From Haematococcus lacustris (lineage: Eukaryota; Chlorophyta; Chlorophyceae; Chlamydomonadales; Haematococcaceae), in the NCBI GenBank assembly GCA_030144725.1, contig JASKMD010000012.1, positions 12,206,621-12,270,620 of the forward strand: a stretch of 64,000 bases of DNA, written 5' to 3'. Position 1 is the stretch's first letter; each line of letters begins with the position of its first letter. The notes beneath the pieces were generated by a model that had not been told where the DNA came from, did not search any database, and worked only from the letters and a program-made list of their open reading frames with translations. Shown one piece after another: positions 45,715-57,289 of this stretch. A program made the translations under genes and the position numbers.

Positions 45715-47075
45715 ATGGAGCCGGAAAGCGCTAAAACACCGGTGACGATGTGCGTGGTGGTGTAGCGCAATGATCTGCCGCAGATGATGTGATGTTGGTA
45801 GGACCTGATGACAGTTGGGCGATGGCTGGTTTTTTCGAAGGTTGTCTGGGTTCTTAGGAGCCGGGAAAACTACGCTCCTGCGTTTCCTTCTTGAGAACAG
45901 CAAAGAGAAGATCGCGTGCATTGTAAATGACGTAGCCTCAATCAATATCGACGCCAAACTTGTGCGCAATGACCGCAACAAAGCCAACAAAGGCGACCAA
46001 GTGGCGACGACAAAGGTGCGGAGGCAGGGATGTTGGCTTGCACAGACATTGGCGGACCGGGTTCCTGTGTGGTGTGTGGCTGTGATGTTTGTTGTGTTCA
46101 AGATATGTGTCGTGTGTGGTGTGTGCACAGGACCTGGCAGATACAGTGGAACTGGCAAACGGCTGTGCATGTAAGGACTCCTATAGACATGGAGGCTGCA
46201 TTGCTGCAGGCATGCACAACCAGGACTGCAAGCATGCTCTTGCCCTGCAGGCTGCAACATGCAAGACGAGCTGTTTGCATCTTTTGAACAAGTTTTGGCA
46301 ATGGCGGACAAGCGAGGCGAGCCGTATGCCAGGTGACCAGCCTCAGGAGGCTCTTGGCTGTCAGACAGTGAGAAGTGTGTGGTCCATCCAGTCCTCTTTC
46401 TAACGCCTTGTGCTGCCACCCTCATTCACACGATCCCAACCCCTGGTGAACCTGGCTGTGCATCACCACCCACAGGATTGTTCTGGAAAACAGTGGAGTA
46501 GCAGAACCTCAAAACATTCGAGACAAATTCTTGGAGGCGGCAGCCGAAGGTCACCCTCTGCTTGATCGCATTGCATTGGACACTCTGGTCACTGTGGTGC
46601 GTGATGCCTTCTGGCCCTGCCCAGCTGCTAGAGCTTTTGAAGTGCCAGACAAGGCCATGCACCCCATGCACCCCAGCAGCACTACTTCATGTGCTGCCTT
46701 CAGACACAGTGCTTGTGCCTGCCTTGCCTTGAGCCTGTTGTGCGCCCTGGGCTTGGAATAGGTGGACGCCAGCACCTTTGTGGCCAGCTTTGCCTCCCGC
46801 CAGCCCCTGGCAGCGCGACCTGACCTGGGTGATGGCGGCACCTTGAGGCCAGTGGTGGACCTGCTGGTGGAGCAGGTGAGGGAACAGGATGCTCAAGGAA
46901 CGAGGCTGAGCTGGGTATGGTGAGGGTCTAGCAAGAGCTGGGGGCTGATGGGCTGGGCTGGGATGTTGAGACTACTGAGTGCTGAGATCTGAGTCAAGCA
47001 AGCGCTGCGCTGGCGCCCCTCTCACCCCCTGCCCAGCGTAATGCTGGTGCTCATTAGCACCCTGTGTGGGCCTGT

Positions 47076-47106
<31 letters not shown>

Positions 47107-47916
47107 ATTGACCCAGGTTGAGTGCAGTGACTACGTGATTCTGAACAAAGTTGACCTGATGGCTGCGGGTGCCTCCTCTGCCCCGGGTGTGGTGGGCGCT
47201 GAGCTACAGCCGCTGGAGCAACTGGTGGCGGTGGTGGGGTCCTTGAACCCGCTAGCCACAGTCATTCCCTGCAGCCAGGCTCGAGTGCCCTTGGACAAGG
47301 TGTTTGGGCGCCACGGCGCATCCGTGGTGGCCAAGCTCAACATCGAGGGCCAACATCGGGGTGCAGTCGCGGCTGTGAGGTCTGCTGAGCAGGTCAGGAT
47401 GGGTTGAGACGGGGTCAGGGGATTGCTGCTGCTATGGCTGCCCTGCCTTGTCCTGCTGCCCATTCTGTAGCCCTTAGTGATGCTAGCACCACTGCTGCTG
47501 CCGACATAGTGCTGTGACTGCTGCTGCTCCTGTTGGCACCTCGCAGGAGGCTGCTGCAAGTGCTGCTGCCGACGCTGCCCCTGCCGGCCAGGCAGGCCCT
47601 CATGATGGGGAGGCCAAGTCTCACCATCATCATGACCATCACCACCATGACCATCATCACCACCACGACAAGGAAGCAGCATGTGAGGTGGCAGGGTGTG
47701 ATGGGAAGGACCACCACCACCACCACCACCACCACCATGAAGGGGATGGCAAGATGATTGAAGCAGATGGGAGTGATGTGAAGGATGACCATCATCACCA
47801 CCACCACCACCATCACCAGCACAAGAGCAAGGAAACAACTGCGGCCATGCGGTTTGGCATCAACAGCTTTGTGTACAGGCGGAGGAGGCCCTTCCACCCC
47901 CAAAGGTAGGAAGGTG

Positions 47917-47955
<39 letters not shown>

Positions 47956-50518
47956 TGGGTGCCCCTCTCAATGGGCTACTGAGCTCCTTGCCTCTGGTGC
48001 CCGAGGGCTTGCTGGTGCTTGCGGCTAGGCCAATGTGTGCACTGACTTGACAGTGAAGGCCTGCCTGGAGTCTCAGCTGGACAGTCAACCACCCCGAGTA
48101 TCCACCAGTGTTTTGTGGGCCATGCCAATTTAAGCATTTATTTTGGGCAAATGAAAAGAGGTCACTGCCATCCACCCCTCCCTACTTACTGTTTACGCTG
48201 CTCATTCAGGCTGAAGGAAATGGTGCTGAAGTGGCTGCCAGTCACCAGCAACCCTGCGCTGGAGGGCGAGGCGCCAGGGCTTGGCGACTCGCCCATCAAG
48301 ACAGGTCAGTATCTTGCCTGCCTATCCACCAGGCACACGTGCAGTAGCCTCTTCAGCAAGGCGCCTAAGGTGACAGGCCAGGTAGAAATGGAGGAGTAAG
48401 ATGGTAGCACCCTGTTTACCAGCATCAGTGTTGGGTGTGGCTCTAGGTGTTATCCATACATATAAGGTTCGTAAAATAGACTATAAATAGACTAGATATA
48501 GTACTAGTCGAAATAGTACTATTTTTGACTAGAATAGAGATAGTCTAGTTGCTCCATGCAAAAAAATCTTGTCCTAGGCGACTGCAGAGCTATTAGCAGT
48601 CTCAACGGGAAGACTTGTTGTCATCATTGTTGCAGTTGATATGCACATTTATATAGAGTCAAAATCGAGTATGTAGAGTCAAAGTCGAGTGTTGAGTCGC
48701 CGTACCATTCCAGCACTTCGCGATTCGTTGGAAAGGCAGCTCTACGGCTGCGGCTGCTGCTGCTGGTCCATCTGGTGTCGTGTCTGCACGCTGTCGCTTT
48801 GGCTTGCACTTGTGTTCATTTGTGGTAGACATGTTCACGCAGCTATAGGACTGGTCACAATCGCCGCAAACAGCTTTGCAAATGCGTTGTCCTTAAAACT
48901 CATAGACCTGAAATGAGAAGCGCTTGCTCTCGAAGCTTTGTCTGCAATTGTAATGCTCCCAGCTTCCTCTTAGGCTGCGTGCCGCCCGATGGGCCAGCAG
49001 CTGCAGCCATCGGAGTTCGTCGATAAGGAAGTGGGCAATTTTTTGGCCGGCAGATCAACAGAATAGCAACTGATACTGACTGCTCTTGAGACTAGCACGA
49101 CGTGTCTGGTGAGCTAATGTACGCCCCGTTGCGACTGAAACGAGCTGATTTGGTGACGAAATAGTCGACTAGTCTACACTATTTACTATCTCTAGTCTAT
49201 ACTATTTACTACATGGACATAGAGATGTCTATTTGGGAACCTTACATACATAGCTCTGTAACCACTTGGTCTGTTGCTGCTTGGGTGGGTCAACCCCTGT
49301 GCTACGCCTGTGTGGCTCTTGTTCAGGGTTGGGACTGAGGCAGTGCATGAGCAGTGGCTGGAGCCCAGCCATCGCCACAGGGAGGGCAGGGGAGGGCAGG
49401 GGAGGGCTCGTGACTGGTGCCCTGCGTCCTGTGACTGGGTGATGCCAGGCAGTCCAGGGCCACTGCTGGACAGCCCACCCAGCCCCACCCGCATCATGCG
49501 GCTCACTGTGCCCTGCTGCTCGCAGTCATGCGCTCCAAGGGCTTCATGTGGATGAGCAACAGCCACGCCACAGCGTACTACTGGAGCCATGCTGGGCAGC
49601 ACTTTGAGATCCGTGATGAGGGGGACTGGTGAGGGTGGAGTAGTCCGAGGGAGGTTGGATGGTTAGGGTGCATCACAGGGGGGTTGGCACAGTGCACGAC
49701 AGCAAGGTGTAGCATCACAGGGTAGGAACAGGATGCAAGGTGGGAGCAAGGGGTGGATTTGGCAGAGCAGGGAAGGACTAGAGTGAGCTGGGCAAGTTCG
49801 AAACACTGAGATGTGTGAACACCTCGAGGAAAACAGACCACCTGTCTCATGCCCACCACTGCCCTGCCCCGCCCCTAGGTGGGCAGCAGTGCCTGATGAC
49901 GACTGGCCCGTTGAGGAGGAGCAGTGCAAGACCATCACTGCAGACTGGGATATGGAAGGCCCGTATGGGGATAGGCGTCAGGTAAGCCGTCCTGACTCAC
50001 CCACATCACCACGGCTATGTCATACTTGGCCATGGTTGGACACTGCTGTAGCCTGCCGGGTGGGTGTGGGGGTGCCACGGAGCAGTGGAAGGCAGCTGCT
50101 GGGTGCTGCAGACCCCCTCACAGGGAAGTAATGGCAGGATTCTGGAGTCATGCTGCCACTGCCTGCCCCCTGGCGCCTGCTTTACAGGAGATTGTCTTCA
50201 TTGGTGTGGCCATGGACCAGGAGAAGATTTGCAGCCAGGTAAGCAGCCAGGCAGGGCCAGGTGCAGGGCACCACCCACCCACCCATGTGCTTTGCTGGCC
50301 GTTATGCTCTGCTGGCCCAGCGATGTCAGGCTATGCTCTAAAGCCCTTCTCAGCATAGCTGCCTGCCCTGGTGCCCTGTTTGGCGTTGACCGCAGCTGGA
50401 CAGCGCTCTGCTGACTGATGAGGAGTTTCACAAGTATGGCGTGCGCTGGGCCTCCGTCGCTGACCCAGTGCATGCCGGCATTGCCCTGCCGGTCAAGCCT
50501 GCCACTGCCCCGGCGTAG
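45715..50518 (+). CDS. CobW/COG0523 G3E GTPase with His-rich metal-binding region
   Basis: Thirteen exons: 45715-45749, 45841-46015, 46131-46170, 46251-46332, 46476-46596, 46762-46875, 47117-47392, 47547-47905, 48210-48304, 49526-49628, 49879-49981, 50188-50238, 50396-50518. Total 1677 nt, 558 aa. COG0523 proteins are GTP-driven metallochaperones, often for zinc or cobalt. Seen: Walker A GAGKTT (18-23) in [18 protein letters not shown], the metal site C-x-C-C in NGCACC (82-85), [10 protein letters not shown] (switch region), NKVD (199-202). Three His clusters follow (about 307-373, up to nine consecutive His with HHD interruptions), then the C-terminal CobW_C domain ([35 protein letters not shown]). 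The first exon ([11 protein letters not shown]) is short; its donor GTGCGT restores [13 protein letters not shown]. The length and plain start give no clear transit peptide, so a cytosolic location is likelier. The 1.2-kb intron 9 hosts an inverted-repeat element. Confidence 0.9.
48458..49252. mobile_element. Terminal-inverted-repeat element in CobW intron 9
   Basis: AT-rich ends are inverted copies: ATAAGGTTCGTAAAATAGAC on the left and, reversed, GTAAGGTTCCCAAATAGAC on the right. These are followed by matching TAGACTAG/TAGTAC-rich subterminal repeats. About 795 bp with no transposase-like ORF. The target duplication is not clear (perhaps TACATA-like). Confidence 0.7.
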
Positions 50519-50817
50519 ATTTGCGAGCACCGACCATTGCAGCCACGGGTGGGACGGCTGCAGCGGGCTCGTTCATAATCTCAAGGAGCACCCTGGGAGC
50601 AACGTCCCCTTACAGTGACCCAGCCTTGAAGGGTACTATTTGGAGAAACCTCTGTCTGGTCGTGTTGAACCTCGAACTCAAACAAAATGTAGTGCCTCAA
50701 ATGCCTCATACAAAGTTGCCGGCTATGCCCTGCACGGAGTACTACACGCTCGAGTCCGATATTCTCATGTAAGCGTTTAATCATGATAATCTGTGATCGG
50801 TAACTACCTGACGCACA

Positions 50818-51160
50818 CTGCTGCACACATCCCACAGCAATGCCACTCATCAGCATGCGCCCTTTGGTCTGGCCTTGCAGCCTGCAGACCTGGGCAATCA
50901 AGGCAGTCCGGTTGCAACCCTACACCAGCCCATCCTGCTGCAACCACACACTAACTGCACGTACGCTACGCTCCGCGGCCGCTGGCTTCGGTCTCGAGCT
51001 GTTTAGCACCGGTGCTCGGCCTCGCGTGTTTAAACCCTTTAGCACTGGCGGTTTTGTCGTTATCTACTACGTACAGCTCCAGGATCCAGTGGCAGAAGGG
51101 AACTGATACTTTTCCTCTCGGCCCATATTTCCTGCAGGGTGCTGGATGGTGGGCTGGCAA
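50818..51160 (+). repeat. Dispersed repeat, copy 1 (second copy 57290-57545)
   Basis: ACACATCCCACAGCAAT, CAGACCTGGGCAATCAAGGC and CAACCCTACACCAGCCCATC are shared with 57290-57420. GGATCC-GTGGCAG and CTGCAGGGTGCTGGATGGTG are shared with 57450-57545. This copy carries an extra piece (50962-51070) between them. It ends about 70 bp upstream of the Fanzor-type ATG. Confidence 0.8.
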
Positions 51161-52277
51161 TTCACATACGCATGCCCACAAAATCGATTACCAAAGCGAT
51201 AATCCAGCAACAGCTCACATCGCGTTATGGGTAAGAAGAAGCGGAAGGGTAGCGGCAAAGAAAAGAAGGGCCCGCCAAAGAAACAGAAAGGTTCGTGTCC
51301 CTAGCCGACTGTGGGCTACGTGAGTTACGCGCTGTGTAATAACCCATCGCTCCTGTTGGTTCCATCGCAGCGTCTCGTTCCCCTCAAGGCAAACAACGAC
51401 AGGAGCGCCGGGATGGGTGGAACACGTGCAGACGCCCGCCTTGTGTGTCCCCGCACTGTTTGTGTCCCCGCATTGTGTACTGGCCTGTCAAACTGGCCTG
51501 TCAAACTGCTGATTGTGCTTGGCCGCAGGTCACAAAGGTCCCTGAGGGCGCTGTGCTGCGCGGCTGCATGAAGACACGCGCTGAGGTGCATTCCCAGCTC
51601 CGCGTCATCGCGTCGCTATTCGTCTTGCGCATGTTCCTGACCTGCCTGGTGGGCCACCCCACCCCGGGGTACCGCAGCGCCCCCACACCTCCAGCCGTGC
51701 AGCCGCCCCAAGGCCCTGATGCACCTCCCTTACCCCCACTACCCCCACGCGCCCCTGCCCAGCCTGCCCCTGCCCAGTCTGACAACATGGAGTGTGACAC
51801 TGACTCTGACTCCGAGTCAGACTGTGACTCTGAGCCAGAGTCACAGTCTGACTCAGCGTCAGAGCCTGAACCTGAGCCAGTCATGCAACCCCCCCCAAGA
51901 CGCTGCAGCGCCCGTCTGGCAGCCATTGCACCCGCAGCACCCACTGGCCCTCCCTTGCCCCTTGACTGCGAGGACCCTGTCATGCTGAGGCAGCTCAAGG
52001 ACTTCAGCAAGTCCTATGCCAACCCAAACTTCAAGACAGTCTACAACCAGTTGCAGCGACGCCTTGTGCGCCCAAGGCAGCGCTGCCACCCCATGCTCAT
52101 GCCAGTCTTTGAGGACCCCAGCAACCAGGCGCTGCTGGCCAAGCTGCAGGATCTGGGCAACATCAACCTGAGGGGTGACGCCAACACCATCGGAGCGCAC
52201 TCCATGCAGCTGGCAGTCAGCATGCAGCAGCACTTTGCCAACCCAGGCAAGTAATGGTGGTGCATAGACTCTGGCCT

Positions 52278-52414
52278 CGACCCGACCCGACCCGACCCGA
52301 CCCGACCCGACCCGACCCGACCCGACCCGACCCGACCCGACCCGACCCGACCCGACCCGACCCGACCCGACCCGACCCGACCCGACCCGAGCCGACCCGA
52401 CCCGACCCGACCCG
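52278..52414. repeat. (CCCGA)n array in the Fanzor-type intron
   Basis: About 27 pentamers with one GCCGA variant, ending 5 bases before the proposed acceptor. The same unit (GACCC) occurs in ABC1K3 intron 10. Confidence 0.95.
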
Positions 52415-54376
52415 AAGAGCGCAATGTCAAGCTGTACGCCAAGGCAGCCAGGGCCTGGTTGAACTGGAGCGGGGAGGAGGCGCAACTGTTCATCAGGATG
52501 GCGTGCGGGTATGGCATCAACGCCAAGAGCTCAGAGCTGCAGGCCGCCACCCTGGACAAGCGGCACGTGGCTGACCTGATAGACGAGGCCAGCACGCACC
52601 GCCGCCTACTGGGCATGAAGAAGCAAGGCTCCCTGCAGGATACCCTGCCCCTGCCCTGCCGCATGCGACATGCAGTGCATGTGTGCCGGTGGCTAGAGCA
52701 GTGGCAGCAGCCCCCCACCCCACCCGCATTAGGGCAGCCAAAGCGCGGCAAGAGGCGTGGGGTTGGTCCCCGGACCCTGACCTGCCCGCCCCCCTTCACC
52801 CTCACCCCCATGGCCAGGGTGGGGGTGCACTTCATCAAGGTGGACAGCAGGGTGCTGCACGGTGTGTGCAAGCAGCTGGGCCTGACCAAGGAGTCGCTTC
52901 ACCTCAGAGCCAGCACTGAGCCACCACTGGGCCAGGTGGTTCAACACCAACAAGCTTCGCAACAAAGAGTTTGCTTTCGAGAGGTTGGTGGACACTGACG
53001 GTGCTAGCGTGTGCGTGCACTACACGCCCCCCCTCCCCCCTCCTCCAGCCCCTCCCCCAGCTGCCAGCAACAGCAGCAGCCGCCCAAGTGCAGCAGCAGC
53101 AGCGGCCCATGCAGTGGGACTCCCCCACATAGGCAGGGGCATAGCTGAGACGCGTGAGTATGTGTTTGACCCAGCCACACAGGTTGGGGTGGGCATCGAC
53201 CCCGGCGTCACCCAGGCAGTCAGCGCAGCCTCGGGGGTGTGGGATCCGGTGACTGGCCAGCTGATACAGTTGCAGGTAGCTGACCAGCTGGCCCGGTAGC
53301 TGACAGGTAGCTGACCAGCTGGCCCGGTGGAAGCTGACCAATGGCCAGGTGAAGCATGCTAGTGGCCTCAACAACGCCCGCCGTGACACTGAGCGGTGGC
53401 TAGCACCGATCAAGCCCCACCTCCAGCACCTGGCAACAGCCAGCTCAGCCGGCACCTCCCTGGTGGCCAACCTGGAGCACATCACCGTCACCCTGGCCAC
53501 CTGGGACGCGGTGTGGGAGGTGAACCTGGACCCCAAGTGGGCACGGCAGCGGCTGAGGCTGTACGGAGCCCAGGACCGGGTACTGGAGCAATTCTTCAAG
53601 AAGGTGAGGGTGGGTGGGTGGAAGGGAGGGTTAGGAACTGAGAGGTGGTGGGTTGGGCATGTAGTGAAAGAGTGCTTGACTGTGCCATGCCTAACCTGGT
53701 GCCTCCATGTCAGCCACCATGTGTGTGCCTTGTGTGCATGGCTGCAGTTGGAGAAGGACATGGCGGGGGTGTCCATGGAGCGCCATGGGAGTGCCAAGCA
53801 GCTGGTGGTCTTCTTTAACGCTGCTAGCATTGGCACCCGGGGTGGGTGGGGTGCCGATGCGGTGTTGCGTGCCTGCTGCAAGGTGGTGTGCAGGCCCAGG
53901 GGCACAGACCAGCACAGCGGCGGGGCAGGGTGGTGCTTGTGGATGAGCACCGCACCAGCCGGGTCAGCTCAGCAGTGAATGGCAAGCAGCCGTGTGAGGA
54001 GGAGCTGGACCATGAGCAGTCCACCAGGCTTGCAGGATGGAAGCCACCAGCAGGGCAGGTGGAAGCCCGCCTTGTGCGCCCAGCCTGGAGCCAGCAGCGT
54101 GGCCAGCCAGTGCGGGGCCTGATGTGGTGCCCTGTGGTGGCGCACCGAGCGCACCGAGGCCAAGCAGGCAGCTGAGCCAACCCAGCCCACCAAGGGCAAA
54201 GGCAAGGCACAGGGCAAGGCTGTCAAAGCCAAGCCAGCACCACAGCCAGGCAGGTGGGTAGACAGGGACTGCAATGCAGCGCTGAACATGCAGCGCATTG
54301 GGGAGAGCAGGTGGCGCCCACTGGAGCTGTGCTACTGGCCAGAGCAGGGAGCTCTGCCAGCCAAGGACAAGAGTAC

Positions 54377-55081
54377 ACAGTAAAGCACCTAAGTTGGGAC
54401 ACCCGCGTCCCCCGGATCCGCCGAAAACTTGCTGTAGCCCCCCCTTTTTTCTTTGCTAAGACAGGCCTGTTCCCCCCCAACAAGAAGCAGATGCTGGAAG
54501 CTGCAGCATCCTCCATCAAGAGCGGCAAGCAGAAGACGACGCATGCGGCATGGAAGGTGCTGGATGTGTCCCCTGAGCTGGTGCAGGCAGCTGTGCAGCG
54601 CTCCGCCATGGCCCAGCCACTGCTGTATGATAGGGCTGTAGACAGGTTCTACAGCAAGCATGAGTTGGGTGGGTTGGTTGCTGAAAGGGGTGCCAAGAGT
54701 GGCAGGTCACGCAAGTAGGGTAGGGGCACAGAACCCTGCTGACCACTTTATGTTTTTTCATAAACTTTTGATGCCATCTGGTGCTAGGACCTATAGTGAT
54801 ACAGTGCCGAAAAGGGCAGGACCAAGTTTCTCCTGAAAAATGTTTATACTTGACCGTCTCAACATAGGTGCACTTAGTTTGGAAAACCGGTTTTAGGGGG
54901 GGTATCCCACTGGCCAAGTCATAAGTCTCCAGTCCTTGAGAATTATACTAAGCTGGAGGCATCGGCAGCTAGAGGACTTGTAGATCTCTCCAACGATATG
55001 AGTTGCATTCGTTTTGTCCAAGCAAGTGATGAGTTATGCCACCCCCCGTTTCAAAATGTCCCAACTTAGGTGCTTATCTGT
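54377..55081 (+). mobile_element. 705-bp inverted-repeat element inserted in the Fanzor-type ORF
   Basis: Ends ACAG-x-x-AAGCACCTAAG...: GCACCTAAGTTGGGACA on the left is exactly inverted on the right. It is flanked by GTAC on both sides (54373-54376, 55082-55085), and removing one GTAC plus the element restores the KEYPGLGY reading. It contains an ORF ending at 54718: KKQMLEAAASSIKSGKQK, HAAWKVLDVSPELVQAA, RAVDRFYSKHELGGL. I do not recognise this; it may be the C-terminus of its own transposase. Superfamily not assigned. Confidence 0.8.
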
Positions 55082-55166
55082 GTACCCAGGCCTGGGGTAC
55101 AAGCGGCAGCGAGACAAGTGCAGCCCCAAGGCCCAGCAGCAGCAGCAGCCTGCTGGGGCACAGTAG

Positions 55167-55434
55167 TGTGTGCCCCCCACACTTGAGCTGTCATCAGCTT
55201 ATACTAAGTGCATGCAGGTCATGCCAACTCTACACGATAGCCCTCGGGTCAGGCAATAATGTAGGTGGTAGGCACTCATGCACCATATCCATGTGCACTG
55301 GGTATACTCCACACAGCCCAATAACACCGTTTCAGTCGGGCCACTATTGCCCACTACTATACTCCCGCTAGTGGCTGCTAGTGGCCACTACTGGTCCGGC
55401 TCAAATGGAGGCCCTAGTGAGGGACAATGGGGCT
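55167..55434 (+). ncRNA. Conserved 3' module of Fanzor subfamily A (candidate right end / guide-RNA region)
   Basis: Sequence directly after the stop is conserved in an inverted copy (59193-58917), and its distal part is duplicated at 55602-55825. All copies lose similarity at the same point, just after CCCTAGTGAGGGACAA-x-GGGGCT. It holds palindromic CTAGTGGCCACTAG-type hairpins near that end. In TnpB and Fanzor loci the omega-RNA lies at this position; that role here is inference only. Confidence 0.4.
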
Positions 55435-55601
55435 GCCTGACTCACAAGAAATACCCCTAGTTAACATGGAACATGGTGTTTTCCATGTAATAGATTGCAT
55501 CAGGCAATGGTACCCGAGCGTGTCTGCCAATGTTTGTGTACTTCTGGCACGGCGCAATCTGTGGCAGGTACCTGACGCACAGGCAACTACCCTGTGTTTT
55601 T

Positions 55602-55825
55602 CATGCCAACTCTACACAGTAGCCCTCGTGGTCAGGCAGTAGTGTAGGTAGTAGGCACTCATGCACCATGTCTGTGTGCATTGGGTATACTCCACACACC
55701 CCATCGACACCATTTGAGTCGGGTGTCTATTGCCCACTGGTGGTCCCTAGTATTCCTACTAGTGGCCACTAGTGGTTCCTAGTGGTCCGGCTCAAATGGA
55801 GGCCCTAGTGAGGGACAAGGGGGCT
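55602..55825 (+). repeat. Direct duplicate of the distal subfamily A 3' module
   Basis: TCATGCCAACTCTACAC through GTCCGGCTCAAATGGAGG and GGGACAA repeats 55228-55434 about 374 bp downstream, with around 10% differences. It includes the ACTAGTGGCCACTAGTGG hairpin. Confidence 0.85.
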
Positions 55826-55839
55826 ACTAGGAATGAGTG

Positions 55840-56400
55840 GAGCAGCAACTGCCAACAGGCAGCACTGCTTGCTGCTTACAGTCATATGCTTGTTGAGCTC
55901 TGCCACATGCTTGTCGAACTGCTTCTGCTAAGATCAGGCAGGGCCGCTTTCACAGGCTAAGCAAGGTTGCTTGATGACCTTGCGACGCTGACAAATTACC
56001 TCCTCGACACCCTGCCCCTCATCATTATCAGCTTGCTGCCCACTACCACTCGCACCTGAAGACACAGGAAAGCACGGCACACGCACAGTAGCTTGGTGTA
56101 CTGAGTCGCATTGTCGTGTGGTGCACACCACGTCGCGTCTTCAGTGAACTCTTGGGCGTCTGACTTTCGTCAAGTTCTGCGGCTTACCGGCTACACTCTG
56201 TGCGGAGGAGACGGGGCGCTTGCGTTTCTTTTCGGGGATACCAGCAACCCTATCAAAGCGGAGTGGCTACGCTGACGTGCGCATCGGGTCGTCATTAAAT
56301 CGGAGTGTCGCCAACCATTCGTCGTCCGAGGGAAACTGGGGGAAAAGTGAGGTCGACATGAATTACCATTTGGGCCAGCTTTGGCCAGGATTTGCTGTGT
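55840..56400 (-). other. Unassigned, minus-strand coding-like fragments
   Basis: The minus strand reads SDDEWLATLRFNDDPMRTSA and, in the next frame, GIPEKKRKRPVSSAQSVAG (56345-56190). Further on it reads GQQADNDEGQGVEEVICQRR (about 56040-55975). These may be exons of a mobile-element protein with a basic signal. There is no domain and the frame is interrupted, so no gene is called. Confidence 0.3.
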
Positions 56401-56620
56401 CAGGTTAGTGCTTCTGCTCGTGCAGCAGTGTCTAGGAGCCCTGGGCCTGTCACCCTGCTCCGTGCAGGCCAGGCCTGCTGCCAGCTGTTCACCTGTCACC
56501 ATGCTCCAACACTACGCACCACCGCTCAACCACATGCCGGGCTGCAACAAGCTTGGTGGACTGAGCCAGACCACCTGGCACTGTCCCAGCGTACACTTGG
56601 GGTGGGGCACATCAGGCTCG
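56400..56620 (+). repeat. Dispersed repeat (copies at 60205-60310 and 60945-61045)
   Basis: AGTGCTTCTGCTCG...CAGCAGTG-x-CTAGGAGCC and GCAGGCCAGGCCTG...CCATG-x-TCCAACACTA are shared in the same order with 60.2-61.05 kb, where about 640 bp, including the Fanzor fragment, sits between the halves. Confidence 0.75.
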
Positions 56621-57289
56621 GCTTAGGGTTAAAGCACGACAGGCACTGCCTGACGCACTGAGCATGTCCATAGGCACCGTTGGTGCGGGTATACTGAAGC
56701 CAGGACGCTATACATCCGCACAAGCCAACCAGGAAGCACAGCAAGGAGTACAGAACATGCCATAAAACATCTCAAATCGCTCAAATCACGAGAGTCCTAC
56801 CGTGGCACCCACATACACACGCCAAAAACATGGTGTTTGCCTAGCATGGCCATGGGGGGTAAAAAGCTGTGACCACAAACACACCTGCTACACAGCTCGA
56901 CTGCTGTGGTTTCCATGCAGCTTAGGTCAAGTATGTGTTTCTTGACATGGCATCCCTTCCACCACACGCGCAAAACCACTGTGCTTACATAAACAAGAGT
57001 GACTACAATCCATGCCACCCAACAAGAGAGCAAATGTGCAGGGGTGCGGACGTGGCGGTCAATGCAGCTACAGAGTACACAAGCGGCACGTGAACTGTTG
57101 AGCCACATTCTCTGCATGTAGGGCGAGCCAAAACTCAACCCTGGTAGGTGGATTCTATGATGCTTCCTTGCCTCAGGCATAGGGGGCATAGAGCTGTTGG
57201 GAAGCCAGGGCTGCCAGGGAGACCTGCTCAGCACACAAGACCAGTAGGTGTGGGTTTGCTGGCATCGTATGCTACCCACCGCCTAAGCT
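56621..57289. other. Gene-free stretch
   Basis: Short ORFs only. No domain, splice-consistent exon series or repeat recognised. Confidence 0.4.

Larger units (their letters stand above)
51227..55166 (+). pseudogene. Fanzor-type RNA-guided nuclease homologue, subfamily A, near full-length but broken
   Basis: Begins with a Lys-rich, NLS-like exon (51227-51290), then a GT-AG intron to 51372. Next come VTKVPEGAVLRGCMKTRAEV, an acidic Glu/Ser/Asp repeat and RQLKDFSKSYANPNFKTVYN. A GC-donor intron follows, filled with (CCCGA)n and ending at 52419. Then come LNWSGEEAQLFIRMACGYG, LLGMKKQGSLQDTLP, VHFIKVDSRVLHG, RuvC-I GIDPG (53192-53206), RKLT/WERHWE-like insert (RDTERWLAPIKP), VVFFNAAS, RuvC-II VDEHRTS (53939-53959), RGLMWCPVV (decayed zinc finger) and RuvC-III DRDCNAALN (54261-54287). 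The D...E...D triad survives. However, the frame is lost by about 8 missing bases near 52895, a roughly 31-base tandem duplication with stop at 53270-53335, an indel near 53925, and an inserted element at 54377. After that insertion coding similarity resumes (YPGLGYKRQRDK) to the stop at 55164. Confidence 0.75.
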
